This document shows positions 5,506 through 13,681 of a stretch of 18,151 bases of DNA, piece after piece. This DNA is from Pseudomonadota bacterium (GTDB lineage: Bacteria; Pseudomonadota; Alphaproteobacteria; Sphingomonadales; Sphingomonadaceae): positions 1 through 18,151 of the forward strand of contig JAFABD010000071.1 of the NCBI GenBank assembly GCA_023426225.1. The letters run 5' to 3'. The notes under the pieces are model-generated. The model saw only the letters and a program-made list of their open reading frames with translations. It made no database searches and was not told where the DNA came from. The position numbers were made by a program, and so were the translations under genes. The number at the start of each line of letters is the position of its first letter. The stretch's first letter is position 1.

Positions 5506-8262
5506 ATGCCCAACCACCTCTATCTGGTCGACGGCTCGGGTTATATCTTCCGGGCCTATCACCGGCTTCCGCCGCTCACCAACCGGCACGGCGAGCCGGT
5601 GGGCGCCGTCTATGGCTATACGACGATGCTGTGGAAGCTCGCCGATGCGCTGCACAAGGCCGACGGGCCGACGCACATGGCGGTCATCCTCGACAAATCG
5701 TCCAAGACCTTCCGCAACGATCTCTACGATCGCTACAAGGCCAACCGGCCGCCGCCGCCCGAGGATCTGGTCCCCCAGTTCCCGATGATCCGCGACGCCA
5801 CGCGCGCCTTCTCGCTGCCCTGCATCGAGGAGGCGGGGTGGGAGGCCGACGATCTGATCGCCTCCTATGCCAAGGCCGCGCTCGCCCAGGGCTGGCTCGT
5901 CACCGTCGTCAGCTCGGACAAGGATCTGATGCAGTTGATCGAGCCCGGGCTCGACCTCTACGACACGATGAACAACCGCCGCCTCGGCGCCGAGGCGGTG
6001 GTCGAGAAGTTCGGCGTCGGCCCCGACAAGCTCGGCGAGGTGCTCGCGCTGATGGGCGACAGCGTCGACAACGTCCCCGGCGTCCCCGGCATCGGGCCGA
6101 AGACGGCGGCCAAGCTCATCCAGGAATATGGCACGGTCGAGGGGGTGCTCGCCGCCGCCCCGACGATGAAGCCGTCCAAGATGCGCGAGAACCTGATCGC
6201 CAATGCCGATCTCGCGCGGCTGTCGCGCCGGCTCGTCACGCTCGCCTGCGACGTGCCGCTGCCGCACCCGCTCGAGGAAATGGTGCTTCAGGGCATCCCG
6301 GAGGCGCCGCTGCGCGCCTTTCTCGAACATCACGGCTTCAAGTCGCTCGTCAACCGCCTGTCGAGCGTCGCCGACGCGCCGGTCGAAAGCCCCCAGCCGG
6401 TGGCGCTCCCCGACGATCCGCCGTGTGACCATGACGGCTATGAAACCGTCGTCACGCTCGACGCGCTCGATCGCTGGATCGCCGATGCGACGCGGCAGGG
6501 CTTCGTCGCGGTCGATACCGAAACGACCGAGCTCGACGCGATGCGCGCCGGGCTGTGCGGCGTCAGCCTCGCGCTCGCGCCCAACCGCGCCTGCTACATC
6601 CCGCTCGCGCATGTCTCGACCGACATGTTCGCCGAACGCCCCGAACAGCTCGATCCCGACGCCGTGCTCGCGCGGCTCAAGCCGCTGCTCGAGGATCCGG
6701 CGGTGCTCAAGATCGGGCACAACCTCAAATACGACATGACCGTGCTGGGCCAGCGCGGCATCGCGGTCGCGCCGTATGACGACACGATCGTGATGAGCTT
6801 CGATCTCGATGCCGGGCTGCACGGGCACGGCATGGACGAACTCGCCGCGACGCACCTGTCGCACGCCTGCATCGCGTTCAAGGACGTGGTCGGCACCGGC
6901 AAGAAGGCGCTCGGCTTCCACGAGGTCGATCTGCGCGCCGCGACGCGCTACGCGGCCGAGGATGCCGATGTCACGCTGCGGCTGTGGCGCCGGTTCAAGC
7001 CGCGGCTGGCGTTCGAATCGGTCACGACGGTGTACGAGATGGTCGACCGTCCGCTCGTCGGCGTGATCGCGGGCATGGAGCGCGCGGGCGTCAAGGTCGA
7101 TGCCGCCGCGCTCGCCCGGCTGTCGGAAAGCTTTTCGGGCCAGATCGCCGCGCTCGAGGCGCAGATCCACGAAATCGCCGGCTTCGCCTTCACCATCGGC
7201 AGCCCCAAGCAGCTCGGCGACGTGCTGTTCGAGAAAATGGGGATCAAGGGCGGGCGCAAGGGCAAGTCGGGCGTCTATTCGACCGACGTCAACGAGCTCG
7301 AACGCATTGCCGCCGACCGCGATTCGCCGGGGCGGGTGATGGCCGAAAAGGTGCTCGAATGGCGCCAGCTCACCAAGCTCAAATCGACCTATACCGACGC
7401 GCTCCAGGCCCAGATCAATCCCGATACCGGCCGCGTCCACACCAGCTACAGCCTCACCGGCGCGCAGACCGGGCGGCTGTCGTCGACCGATCCCAACCTC
7501 CAGAACATCCCGATCCGGACCGAGGTGGGGCGCCAGATCCGCGACGCCTTCGTGGCAGAGCCGGGCAACGTCATCCTCGCCGCCGACTATTCGCAGATCG
7601 AGCTGCGGCTGGCGGCGCACATCGCCGACGTGCCCGCGCTGCGCGAGGCGTTCGCGCGCGGCGACGACATCCACAGCATGACGGCGATGGAATTGTTCGG
7701 CGAGGTCAACCGCGACACGCGCGGCCGCGCCAAGACGATCAACTTCGCGATCCTCTACGGCATCTCGCGCTGGGGGCTGGCGGGGCGGCTCGACGTCACG
7801 CCCGACGAGGCGCAGGCGATGATCAACCGCTATTTCGAACGCTTTCCGGGGATCAACCGCTACATCGCCGACACGCTGCGCGAGGCCAAGGAACGCGGCT
7901 ACACCACCACGCTGTTCGGGCGCAAAACGCATTTCCCGCGGCTCAAATCGTCCAATCCCAACGAACGCGCGGGCAGCGAGCGCGCCGCGATCAACGCGCC
8001 GATCCAGGGGACCAGCGCGGACATCATCAAGCGCGCGATGGTGCGCATGGGGCCGGCGCTGGCCGAAGCCGGGCTGCCCGACGTCCGCATGCTGCTCCAG
8101 GTGCATGACGAACTCGTGTTCGAACTGCCCGAGGCCGATGTCGCGCGCGCGCGCCCGATCATCGAGGCGGTGATGGCCGGTGCGGCCGAACCTGCGGTCC
8201 GGCTCAGCGTGCCGCTCGCGGTCGAAATCGGCGTCGGTCCCAGTTGGGGGGCGGCGCATTGA
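5506..8262 (+). CDS. polA: DNA polymerase I
   Basis: A 918-residue repair and Okazaki-fragment-processing polymerase, of full bacterial length. The 5' nuclease domain (about 1-290) shows Asp9 in VDGSG, EADDLIA (113-119), SSDKDLMQL (137-144) and the helix-hairpin-helix GDSVDNVPGVPGIGPKT. The 3'-5' proofreading domain (about 310-500) keeps its acidic residues: DTET (Asp337, Glu339), HNLKYD (Asp410) and YAAED (Asp486), so proofreading should be active. The polymerase domain shows motif A DYSQIELR (694-701), motif B from Arg740 through Lys743, Phe747 and Tyr751, and motif C VHDELVFE (867-874). The start fits the conserved N-terminus LYLVDGSGYIFRAYH. I see no clear ribosome binding site before it. 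The flippase gene begins about 37 bases after the stop and is probably co-transcribed. Confidence 0.98.
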   Translation: MPNHLYLVDGSGYIFRAYHRLPPLTNRHGEPVGAVYGYTTMLWKLADALHKADGPTHMAVILDKSSKTFRNDLYDRYKANRPPPPEDLVPQFPMIRDATRAFSLPCIEEAGWEADDLIASYAKAALAQGWLVTVVSSDKDLMQLIEPGLDLYDTMNNRRLGAEAVVEKFGVGPDKLGEVLALMGDSVDNVPGVPGIGPKTAAKLIQEYGTVEGVLAAAPTMKPSKMRENLIANADLARLSRRLVTLACDVPLPHPLEEMVLQGIPEAPLRAFLEHHGFKSLVNRLSSVADAPVESPQPVALPDDPPCDHDGYETVVTLDALDRWIADATRQGFVAVDTETTELDAMRAGLCGVSLALAPNRACYIPLAHVSTDMFAERPEQLDPDAVLARLKPLLEDPAVLKIGHNLKYDMTVLGQRGIAVAPYDDTIVMSFDLDAGLHGHGMDELAATHLSHACIAFKDVVGTGKKALGFHEVDLRAATRYAAEDADVTLRLWRRFKPRLAFESVTTVYEMVDRPLVGVIAGMERAGVKVDAAALARLSESFSGQIAALEAQIHEIAGFAFTIGSPKQLGDVLFEKMGIKGGRKGKSGVYSTDVNELERIAADRDSPGRVMAEKVLEWRQLTKLKSTYTDALQAQINPDTGRVHTSYSLTGAQTGRLSSTDPNLQNIPIRTEVGRQIRDAFVAEPGNVILAADYSQIELRLAAHIADVPALREAFARGDDIHSMTAMELFGEVNRDTRGRAKTINFAILYGISRWGLAGRLDVTPDEAQAMINRYFERFPGINRYIADTLREAKERGYTTTLFGRKTHFPRLKSSNPNERAGSERAAINAPIQGTSADIIKRAMVRMGPALAEAGLPDVRMLLQVHDELVFELPEADVARARPIIEAVMAGAAEPAVRLSVPLAVEIGVGPSWGAAH

Positions 8263-8299
8263 TCGTCGGGTCGGCGGCGCGGCGGGAGTGCGTGCGTCC

Positions 8300-9787
8300 G
8301 TGAGCGAGGGGCAGGATATCCACACGCTCGCCAAGGGCGGGCGCACCAACATCCTCGGGTTCATCCTTCGCCTCGCGGCGCGGCTGCCCTTCCTGTTCAT
8401 CGCCGGGCGCGCCTATGGGCCGGAAATCGTCGGCCGCTACGCGATCGTCGTGCTGGTGATCGAATTCGCCGCGCTGATCGCGACGCTCGGGCTCAAGCGC
8501 GGGCTGGCGCAGGCGCTCGCCGCGACCGACCGGCCGCACGCGCATGTCGTGTGGGACGCGATGGTGGTCGCGTTCCTCGGCTCGCTCGTCGCCAGCGCGG
8601 TGCTCATCCTCTTTCCCCAGGCGATGTATCCCAACAGCGAGGTGATGGGGCTCGAACGGCTGCTGCCGCTCGTCATCTTCGCCACGGCGGCGTCCGACGT
8701 CGCGCTCTCGGCGCTCGCCTATCGCCACAATATCGGCGCGGCGGTGACGGCGCGCGCGGTGATCGAACCCTGGACGATCAGCATCGGCGCATGGCTGTTC
8801 AGCTATGTCTCGTCGCGCGACGGGCTCATCATCGCCTATGTCGTGTCGATGACGGCGGCGCTGATCGCCTCGCTCGTGCCCTTCGTTCGCGAATTCGGGC
8901 TGCCGCACGGCTGGCGCCCGCGCCCGGCCGACATCGCCGCGCTCGCGCGCCGCAACGCGCCGCTCGCGGGGGCCGATGCGATCGAATGGGCGACGCGCAA
9001 CGTCGATCGCTTCATCCTCGGGCTGCTCTTCGCGCCGGGGGTGGTCGGCGTCTATTACATGGCGCAGCAGGTCGCCTCGGTGCCGCAACGGCTCAAGTCC
9101 AGCTTCGACCCGATCCTCGGCCCGGTCATCACCCAGAGCCTCGCGGTCGGCGACCGCAAGGCGGTGGCGCGCCAGGTGCGCCAGGTCGGCTTCTGGATCA
9201 CCAGCGCCCAGGCGGGGCTGTTCGTCGTGTTCGCGATTCCGGCGGAGGGGATCATGGGGCTGCTCGGCCCCGAATTCGTCGTCGGCGCGGGGGCGCTGTG
9301 CGTGCTGCTCGCGGCAGAGATGTTCGCGTCGACCGGCGCGGTGTGCGAAAGCGCGCTCGTCTATATCGCGCGGCATCGCAACCTCGTCATCTCGGTCGCG
9401 GTGCTGATGCTCCAGGTGGCGCTCAGCTTCGTGTTCGTGTTCGCCGCGCGCGGCTTCGGCTGGCCCGAACCGTGGCAGGCGGCGGGGCCGGCGCTCGCGC
9501 TCGCAGTGTCGCTCACGATCGGGTCGGCGGCCAAGGCGCTGCTGCTGCGCCGGCTGCTTGGCGCGGCGGTGGCGACGGTGCGGCCCAGCTTCTTCGCCGC
9601 GATCGCGATCGCCGCGCTCGTCGGCGCGGCCTTCACCACGCTCGCGCCGCGCTACGAATGGGCCGAACTGACGTTCGGCATCCCGGCGATCCTCGTCACC
9701 TATCTGTTCGTGATGATCCGCTTCGGCTTCGGCCCCGCCGACCGCGCGCTCTTCCGCCGCATGCCGCGCCCCGAAGACCCGGCCTGA
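8300..9787 (+). CDS. Wzx-type oligosaccharide flippase, polysaccharide biosynthesis membrane protein
   Basis: A roughly 495-residue polytopic membrane protein of the MOP/Wzx flippase superfamily, which moves lipid-linked oligosaccharides across the inner membrane. About 12 hydrophobic segments are visible, for example near 15-37, 45-65, 88-106, 122-141, 176-195, 235-257, 296-315, 326-347, 361-381, 394-415, 429-448 and 457-474. The N-terminal TLAKGGRTNILGFILR segment resembles the family's opening helix. Basic residues cluster in predicted cytosolic loops (about 201-218 and 284-294). GTG at 8300 is chosen because GGAG lies at 8285-8288; GTG at 8288 is an alternative, and a longer frame reaches into polA. 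No glycosyltransferase gene is nearby, so the glycan is unknown. The link to polA is by position only. Confidence 0.82.
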   Translation: MSEGQDIHTLAKGGRTNILGFILRLAARLPFLFIAGRAYGPEIVGRYAIVVLVIEFAALIATLGLKRGLAQALAATDRPHAHVVWDAMVVAFLGSLVASAVLILFPQAMYPNSEVMGLERLLPLVIFATAASDVALSALAYRHNIGAAVTARAVIEPWTISIGAWLFSYVSSRDGLIIAYVVSMTAALIASLVPFVREFGLPHGWRPRPADIAALARRNAPLAGADAIEWATRNVDRFILGLLFAPGVVGVYYMAQQVASVPQRLKSSFDPILGPVITQSLAVGDRKAVARQVRQVGFWITSAQAGLFVVFAIPAEGIMGLLGPEFVVGAGALCVLLAAEMFASTGAVCESALVYIARHRNLVISVAVLMLQVALSFVFVFAARGFGWPEPWQAAGPALALAVSLTIGSAAKALLLRRLLGAAVATVRPSFFAAIAIAALVGAAFTTLAPRYEWAELTFGIPAILVTYLFVMIRFGFGPADRALFRRMPRPEDPA

Positions 9788-9792
9788 CCCGC

Positions 9793-9820
9793 CCCGCGCG
9801 CGCGGATCGGCGCGCGCGGG
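9793..9820. terminator. GC-rich hairpin between convergent genes, probable two-way terminator
   Basis: CCCGCGCGCGC (9793-9803) and GCGCGCGCGGG (9810-9820) form a perfect 11-bp stem with a 6-base loop GGATCG. It lies in the 45-base gap between the flippase stop and the stop of the CsaA-like gene on the other strand. The tail on the plus strand is short (ACCGTTTCGG), so termination may not be of the simple U-tract kind. Confidence 0.55.
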
Positions 9821-9832
9821 ACCGTTTCGGCG

Positions 9833-10204
9833 CTAGAACAGCCGGCCGCCGTTGGGCACCGGCTGCGACGGCTGCACCAGCACGACCTTGCCCTCGGCGT
9901 CGGGAAAGCCCAGCGTCAGCACCTCGGACATCGTCTTGCCGATCTGGCGCGGCGGGAAGTTGACGACCGCGGCCACCTGGCGGCCGGGCAGTTCCTCCAG
10001 CGTGTAATTCTCGGTGATCTGCGCCGACGACCGCTTGATGCCGATCACCGGGCCGAAATCGATCGCCAGCCGATAGGCGGGCTTGCGCGCCTCGGGAAAG
10101 GGCAGCGCCTCGACGATCGTGCCGACGCGGATGTCGACGGCCAGGAAATCGTCAAAGGCGATCTGCGGCGCGGCCTCGGCGGCCGGGTCGTGGTGGACGT
10201 GCAT
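9833..10204 (-). CDS. csaA: CsaA-like tRNA-binding domain protein
   Basis: A 123-residue protein made almost entirely of a tRNA-binding OB-fold, like Bacillus CsaA, described as an export-related chaperone, and the C-terminal domain of some methionyl-tRNA synthetases. Family signatures are continuous: IAFDDFLAVDIRVGTI (15-30), FPEARKPAYRLAIDFG (36-51), IKRSSAQIT (56-64), VNFPPRQIG (81-89) and SEVLTLGFPD (93-102), ending in VPNGGRLF. The first 14 residues are variable and His-rich. AAGGAG lies about 10 bases upstream of the ATG on the minus strand. It diverges from the DUF3008-like gene across 124 bases and converges with the flippase gene. Whether it acts on tRNA or as a chaperone in this organism is unknown. 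Confidence 0.92.
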   Translation of the reverse strand: MHVHHDPAAEAAPQIAFDDFLAVDIRVGTIVEALPFPEARKPAYRLAIDFGPVIGIKRSSAQITENYTLEELPGRQVAAVVNFPPRQIGKTMSEVLTLGFPDAEGKVVLVQPSQPVPNGGRLF

Positions 10205-10328
10205 GGATTGCCGGCTCCTTGCGGCTCGACTGGACGGGAACGTGCCCCCGCCGGGCGGACGGGCGGGAACGCGGCGCCCAGCATCGGGGTTGGTTGCGGC
10301 AAGTCAAGTCCGTTCAAGGAGTTGTGCC

Positions 10329-10514
10329 ATGCCCGCCAGATCCGCCGCCCAGCAAAAGGCCGCCGGGGCCGCCTTGTCCGCCAAGCGGGGCGACACCCCG
10401 CGCGGCAAGCTCAGGGGCGCCTCGAAGCAGATGGTCGATTCGATGAGCGAAAAGGAACTCGAATCGCTCGCCCACACCCGTCGCAAGGGCAAGCCCGAGC
10501 ATGTGAAGGATTGA
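10329..10514 (+). CDS. Small basic protein of the DUF3008 type
   Basis: A 61-residue basic protein. The opening MPARSAAQQKAAGAAL, the central LRGASKQMVDSMSEKELE and the ending TRRKGKPEHVKD match my memory of DUF3008, a family of small conserved proteins of unknown function. AAGGAG at 10316-10321 is 7 bases before the ATG, so this start is firm. The open frame extends upstream only as the antisense of the CsaA-like gene. There are no cysteines, membrane segments or signal peptide. The high Lys/Arg content and short repeated Ala/Ser stretches could suit nucleic-acid binding, but that is only a guess. Confidence 0.85.
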   Translation: MPARSAAQQKAAGAALSAKRGDTPRGKLRGASKQMVDSMSEKELESLAHTRRKGKPEHVKD

Positions 10515-10547
10515 GGCGCGGGGGGCGATTTCCTACGCCGTCACCGC

Positions 10548-10648
10548 GTTCCGCCGAACGGCGCGATTGCGCGCGTTCATGGCGGTTTTCGTCGTCCGAT
10601 TGCCGCCGAACGGCGCCGATTGCGCGCGGAATGCGGCTTTCGTCCCGC
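10548..10648. repeat. Imperfect tandem repeat upstream of ung, about 52-bp period
   Basis: Two related units of roughly 45-50 bases follow each other. Each starts with CCGCCGAACGGCG (10551 and 10603), continues with CGATTGCGCGCG, and ends with a TGCGG or TGGCGG block followed by TTTTCGTC or CTTTCGTC. The first part of each unit is an inverted repeat, CGCCG-AA-CGGCG. The whole array sits in the gap between the DUF3008-like gene and ung, directly before a TTGACA hexamer. It may be an operator array, a transcript-end hairpin pair, or a local duplication. Confidence 0.6.
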
Positions 10649-10650
10649 CG

Positions 10651-10679
10651 TTGACAGCCCTCGCGGCTTGCGAAAAGAC
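10651..10679 (+). promoter_or_regulatory. Candidate promoter for ung
   Basis: A perfect -35 hexamer TTGACA lies at 10651-10656. At the standard 17-base spacing the -10 position (about 10674-10679) reads AAAGAC or AAAAGA, a weak match. The ung start codon is only 7 bases further, so a transcript from here would have a very short or absent leader. Confidence 0.35.
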
Positions 10680-10685
10680 GGGCCG

Positions 10686-11390
10686 ATGGGCGAGATCAAG
10701 CTGCATCCGAGCTGGCGCGCGCCGCTCCAGGACGAATTCGACAGCCCGTACATGGCGGCGCTGCGTTCCTTCCTGCTGGCCGAAAAAAGCGAGGGAAAAC
10801 GGATATTTCCGGCCGGAAGCGAGTGGTTTCGCGCGCTCGACCTGACCCCGCTCGACCGGGTGCGCGTGGTGATCCTCGGCCAGGATCCCTATCATGGCGA
10901 GGGCCAGGCGCACGGGCTGTGCTTCTCGGTGCGCCCCGGCACCCGCATCCCGCCGAGCCTGGTCAATATCTACAAGGAGTTGCAGGCCGATCTTGGCATA
11001 CCCCCGGCGCGCCACGGCTTCCTCGAACCCTGGGCCCGCCAGGGGGTTCTCCTCCTCAATTCTGTCCTCACCGTCCGGATGGGCGCCGCCGCCTCGCACC
11101 AGGGCCGCGGCTGGGAACGCTTCACCGACGCGGTGATCCGCCTCGTCAACGCCCGCCCCGAACCCGTCGTGTTCATGCTCTGGGGCAGCTACGCGCAGAA
11201 AAAGGCGGCTTTCGTCGATTCGATCGACCGCAGCGGCCGTCATCTGGTGCTCAAGGCCCCGCATCCCTCGCCCTTGTCGGCGCATTCGGGCTTCTTCGGC
11301 TGCCGCCATTTTTCAAAGGCGAACGCCTTTCTCGAGAGTATCGGCCAACCGCCGATCGACTGGGCGCTGCCCGCCGATCCCATGGGATGA
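10686..11390 (+). CDS. ung: Uracil-DNA glycosylase, family 1
   Basis: A 234-residue enzyme that removes uracil from DNA, starting base excision repair. The water-activating loop GQDPYH is at 65-70, with catalytic Asp67. LLLNSVLTVR (122-131) forms the uracil-recognition strand, with Asn125 as the expected base-contacting residue. HPSPLSAHSGFFG (193-205) is the minor-groove intercalation loop with catalytic His193. VVFMLWGSYAQKK (161-173) is the conserved strand before it. Length and order are normal for the family. The ATG is preferred because upstream in-frame codons fall inside the repeat region; only a weak purine stretch (GAAAAGACGGG) precedes it. It shares the strand with the S41 peptidase 51 bases downstream. 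Confidence 0.97.
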   Translation: MGEIKLHPSWRAPLQDEFDSPYMAALRSFLLAEKSEGKRIFPAGSEWFRALDLTPLDRVRVVILGQDPYHGEGQAHGLCFSVRPGTRIPPSLVNIYKELQADLGIPPARHGFLEPWARQGVLLLNSVLTVRMGAAASHQGRGWERFTDAVIRLVNARPEPVVFMLWGSYAQKKAAFVDSIDRSGRHLVLKAPHPSPLSAHSGFFGCRHFSKANAFLESIGQPPIDWALPADPMG

Positions 11391-11415
11391 CATCGCCTTC
11401 GCGGCTGTGCTAGCC
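11387..11415 (+). promoter_or_regulatory. Candidate promoter for the S41 peptidase
   Basis: ATGACA at 11387-11392 is one base from the -35 consensus. About 17-18 bases downstream, TGTGCTAGCCT offers an extended -10-like element (TAG at 11411-11413). An A-rich stretch, TAAAACAGAGGGA, follows and holds the ribosome binding site. The match is by eye, and the -35 overlaps the ung stop codon. Confidence 0.3.
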
Positions 11416-11441
11416 TCAAGTAAAACAGAGGGATATCATCC

Positions 11442-12917
11442 GTGATGCGCAAGTCTTTGGGTGTATTGACCAGTCTCGCCATGGTCCTTTCCGCGTGCAG
11501 CGGGGGCGGCGGCAGCAGTGGCAATACGGCTATTCCCGGCGGTACGGGCGGTTCGAATACGCCCGGCGGCACCGCAACGCCGACGCCCACCGCCGGCTGT
11601 ACGCTGCGCGAACGCCAGGACTGGGTCACCGCGCAGATGCGCGAATGGTATCTCTTCCCCGATACGCTTCCCGCCAATCCCAATCCGGGCGCCTATTCGA
11701 ACGTCAGCGACTATCTCGATTCGCTCACCGCTACCGCGCGTGGGCAGAACAAGGATCGCTACTTCACCTATCTGACCTCGATCGCCGAAGAGAATGCCTA
11801 TTACAATTCGGGCGCCAGCGCCGGCTTTGGCTTCCGCCTCGCCTCGGACGCGACCGGCCGCCGCGTCTTCGTGATCGAAAGCTATGAGGACACGCCGGCG
11901 CTTCGGGCCGGGGTCGACCGCGGCGCCGAAATCGTCGCGATCGGCACCAGCGCCGGAACGATGCGCACCGTCAGCGACATCGTGTCGCGCGAGGGGCTCG
12001 ACGGCGTCACCAACGCGCTGGGGCCGTCGACGGTGGGAACGACGCGCGTGCTGCGCATCACGGACGCCACGGGCACGCGCGACGTCACCCTCGCCAAGGC
12101 CGATTACGCGATCAGCCCGGTCTCGAACCGCTATGGCGCGCGCATCCTCGACAATGGCGGGACCAAGGTTGGCTATGTCAACCTGCGCACCTTCATTTCC
12201 ACAGCCGACCCGCAGCTGCGCGACGCATTCGCCAATTTCCGCGCCAATGGCGTGACCCAGGTGATCGTCGACCTGCGCTACAATGGCGGTGGGCTGCTTT
12301 CGATCGCCGAACTGATGGGCGACCTGATGAGCGGCGGCCGCAGCGCCGGCGACATTTTCGACTATGTCTCGTTCCGCCCCGAAAAGACCAGCGAGAACAG
12401 CAGCCACAGCTTCCAGGCGCTGCCCCAGTCGATCGCCCCGACCCGCATCGCGTTCATCGGCACCGGCGCGTCGGCTTCGGCGAGCGAACTCGTCATCAAC
12501 GCGTTCGTCCCCTATCTGCACAGCAACGCCGCGCTGATCGGCACCAACACCTATGGCAAGCCGGTCGGACAGATCGCGATCGATCGCAGTGCGTGCGACG
12601 ACCGGCTGCGCGTCATCGCCTTTTCGCTCCAGAATGCGGCGCGCGTCGGTGACTATTACAACGGCCTGGCGAACAAGGTCGAGGCGAGCTGCCAGGCGGC
12701 GGACGATCTCGGCTATCCGCTCGGCGACCCGCGCGAGGCTTCGGTCAGGAGCGCGCTCGACTTCCTTGCCGGGCGCAGCTGCACGCCGATCACGGCAAGC
12801 GCCGCCGAGGCGGGTGGCCGTTCGGCGCAGTCGACCAAGCTCAGCTTTGCCGAGCGCGTGTTGCTGATGCCGACGCGACCGGCACCGGTGCAGCGTGAGG
12901 CCCCCGGCACCTTCTGA
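11442..12917 (+). CDS. S41-family (C-terminal processing) peptidase lipoprotein
   Basis: A 491-residue serine protease of the Prc/CtpA (S41) family. The signal ends in a lipobox, LSAC with Cys19, followed by a Gly/Ser/Thr/Pro-rich tether (20-52), so it should be membrane-anchored facing the periplasm. A PDZ-like segment runs about 125-215, with TPALRAGVDRGAEIVAIG (151-168) as its peptide-binding core. The protease core holds VDLRYNGGG (276-284), the nucleophile region TGASASASEL (341-350, probably Ser346 or Ser348) and Lys373 in GTNTYGK, the general base. Cysteines near 385, 417 and 447 may form disulfides. GTG at 11442 suits the AGAGGGA ribosome binding site; ATG at 11445 is equally possible. 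Targets are unknown. A strong hairpin follows the gene. Confidence 0.92.
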   Translation: MMRKSLGVLTSLAMVLSACSGGGGSSGNTAIPGGTGGSNTPGGTATPTPTAGCTLRERQDWVTAQMREWYLFPDTLPANPNPGAYSNVSDYLDSLTATARGQNKDRYFTYLTSIAEENAYYNSGASAGFGFRLASDATGRRVFVIESYEDTPALRAGVDRGAEIVAIGTSAGTMRTVSDIVSREGLDGVTNALGPSTVGTTRVLRITDATGTRDVTLAKADYAISPVSNRYGARILDNGGTKVGYVNLRTFISTADPQLRDAFANFRANGVTQVIVDLRYNGGGLLSIAELMGDLMSGGRSAGDIFDYVSFRPEKTSENSSHSFQALPQSIAPTRIAFIGTGASASASELVINAFVPYLHSNAALIGTNTYGKPVGQIAIDRSACDDRLRVIAFSLQNAARVGDYYNGLANKVEASCQAADDLGYPLGDPREASVRSALDFLAGRSCTPITASAAEAGGRSAQSTKLSFAERVLLMPTRPAPVQREAPGTF

Positions 12918-12928
12918 GGCGCTCAACC

Positions 12929-12965
12929 TCGCCGCCGGACGCGTCATTCGGATGTCCGGCGGCGA
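12929..12965. terminator. Perfect 12-bp stem-loop after the S41 peptidase gene
   Basis: TCGCCGCCGGAC (12929-12940) pairs fully with GTCCGGCGGCGA (12954-12965) around a 13-base loop. It begins 12 bases after the peptidase stop codon and lies about 57 bases before rpe. No T-run follows (CGATTCGTC), so it may terminate with help, protect the 3' end, or act in the rpe leader. Confidence 0.5.
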
Positions 12966-13021
12966 CGATTCGTCACCCCACCCGTTGCGCGTGATTCGCG
13001 CGGTGCGTAAGGACGGAGGCC

Positions 13022-13681
13022 ATGTCTCAGGTCCGCATCGCCCCTTCGATCCTTTCGGCCGATTTTGCCCGGCTTGGCGAGGAAATCCGTGCCATCGACG
13101 CCGCGGGTGCCGACTGGATCCATGTCGACGTGATGGACGGCCATTTCGTTCCCAACATCACCATCGGCCCGGCGGTGATCAAGGCGCTGCGCCCGCACAC
13201 CGCCAAGCCGTTCGACGTCCATCTGATGATCGCTCCGGTCGATCCGCTGCTCGCCGCCTTTGCCGATGCGGGCGCGGATACGATTTCGGTCCACCCTGAG
13301 GCCGGGCCGCATCTGCACCGCACGCTTCAGACGATCCGTGCGCTCGGCAAGCGTGCCGGCGTCGTGCTCAACCCGGCGACGCCGGTCGATGCGGTCGCGC
13401 ATGTGCTCGACCTTGTCGACCTGATCCTGGTGATGAGCGTCAACCCGGGCTTCGGCGGACAGAAGTTCATCGCCAGCCAGCTTCCCAAGATCGCGACGCT
13501 GCGCCGGATGATCGAAGCAACCGGGCGTGCGATCGACCTCGAGGTCGACGGCGGTGTCGACCGCACGACAGCGCCGCAGGTGATCGCCGCGGGCGCCGAT
13601 GCGCTGGTGGCCGGGACCGCGACCTTCCAGGGCGGCCCCGACTGTTATGCCGACAATATCGCCGCACTGCGTGCCGGATGA
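13022..13681 (+). CDS. rpe: Ribulose-phosphate 3-epimerase
   Basis: A 219-residue TIM-barrel enzyme that interconverts D-ribulose 5-phosphate and D-xylulose 5-phosphate in the pentose phosphate pathway. Key residues are visible: APSILSAD (7-14), metal ligands His34 and Asp36 in HVDVMDGHFVPN, His67 in DVHLM, and Asp176 in EVDGGV. Asp36 and Asp176 are the expected acid-base pair. The phosphate-binding MSVNPGFGGQ (138-147) and the late glycine segment near VAGTATF (196-202) are intact. GGACGGAGG precedes the ATG closely; AAGGA at 13009-13013 gives better spacing. Its last codon and stop overlap the start of the heparinase-like gene, so the two are probably translationally coupled. Confidence 0.97.
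   Translation: MSQVRIAPSILSADFARLGEEIRAIDAAGADWIHVDVMDGHFVPNITIGPAVIKALRPHTAKPFDVHLMIAPVDPLLAAFADAGADTISVHPEAGPHLHRTLQTIRALGKRAGVVLNPATPVDAVAHVLDLVDLILVMSVNPGFGGQKFIASQLPKIATLRRMIEATGRAIDLEVDGGVDRTTAPQVIAAGADALVAGTATFQGGPDCYADNIAALRAG

Noticed and set aside
8180..8299. Upstream extension of the flippase frame into polA
   Set aside because: It would add 40 Arg/Ser-rich residues inside the polA coding region, unlike flippase N-termini.
10548..10578. LexA (SOS) box before ung
   Set aside because: GTTC and GAAC tetrads occur, but not with the GTTC-N7-GTTC spacing of alphaproteobacterial LexA sites.
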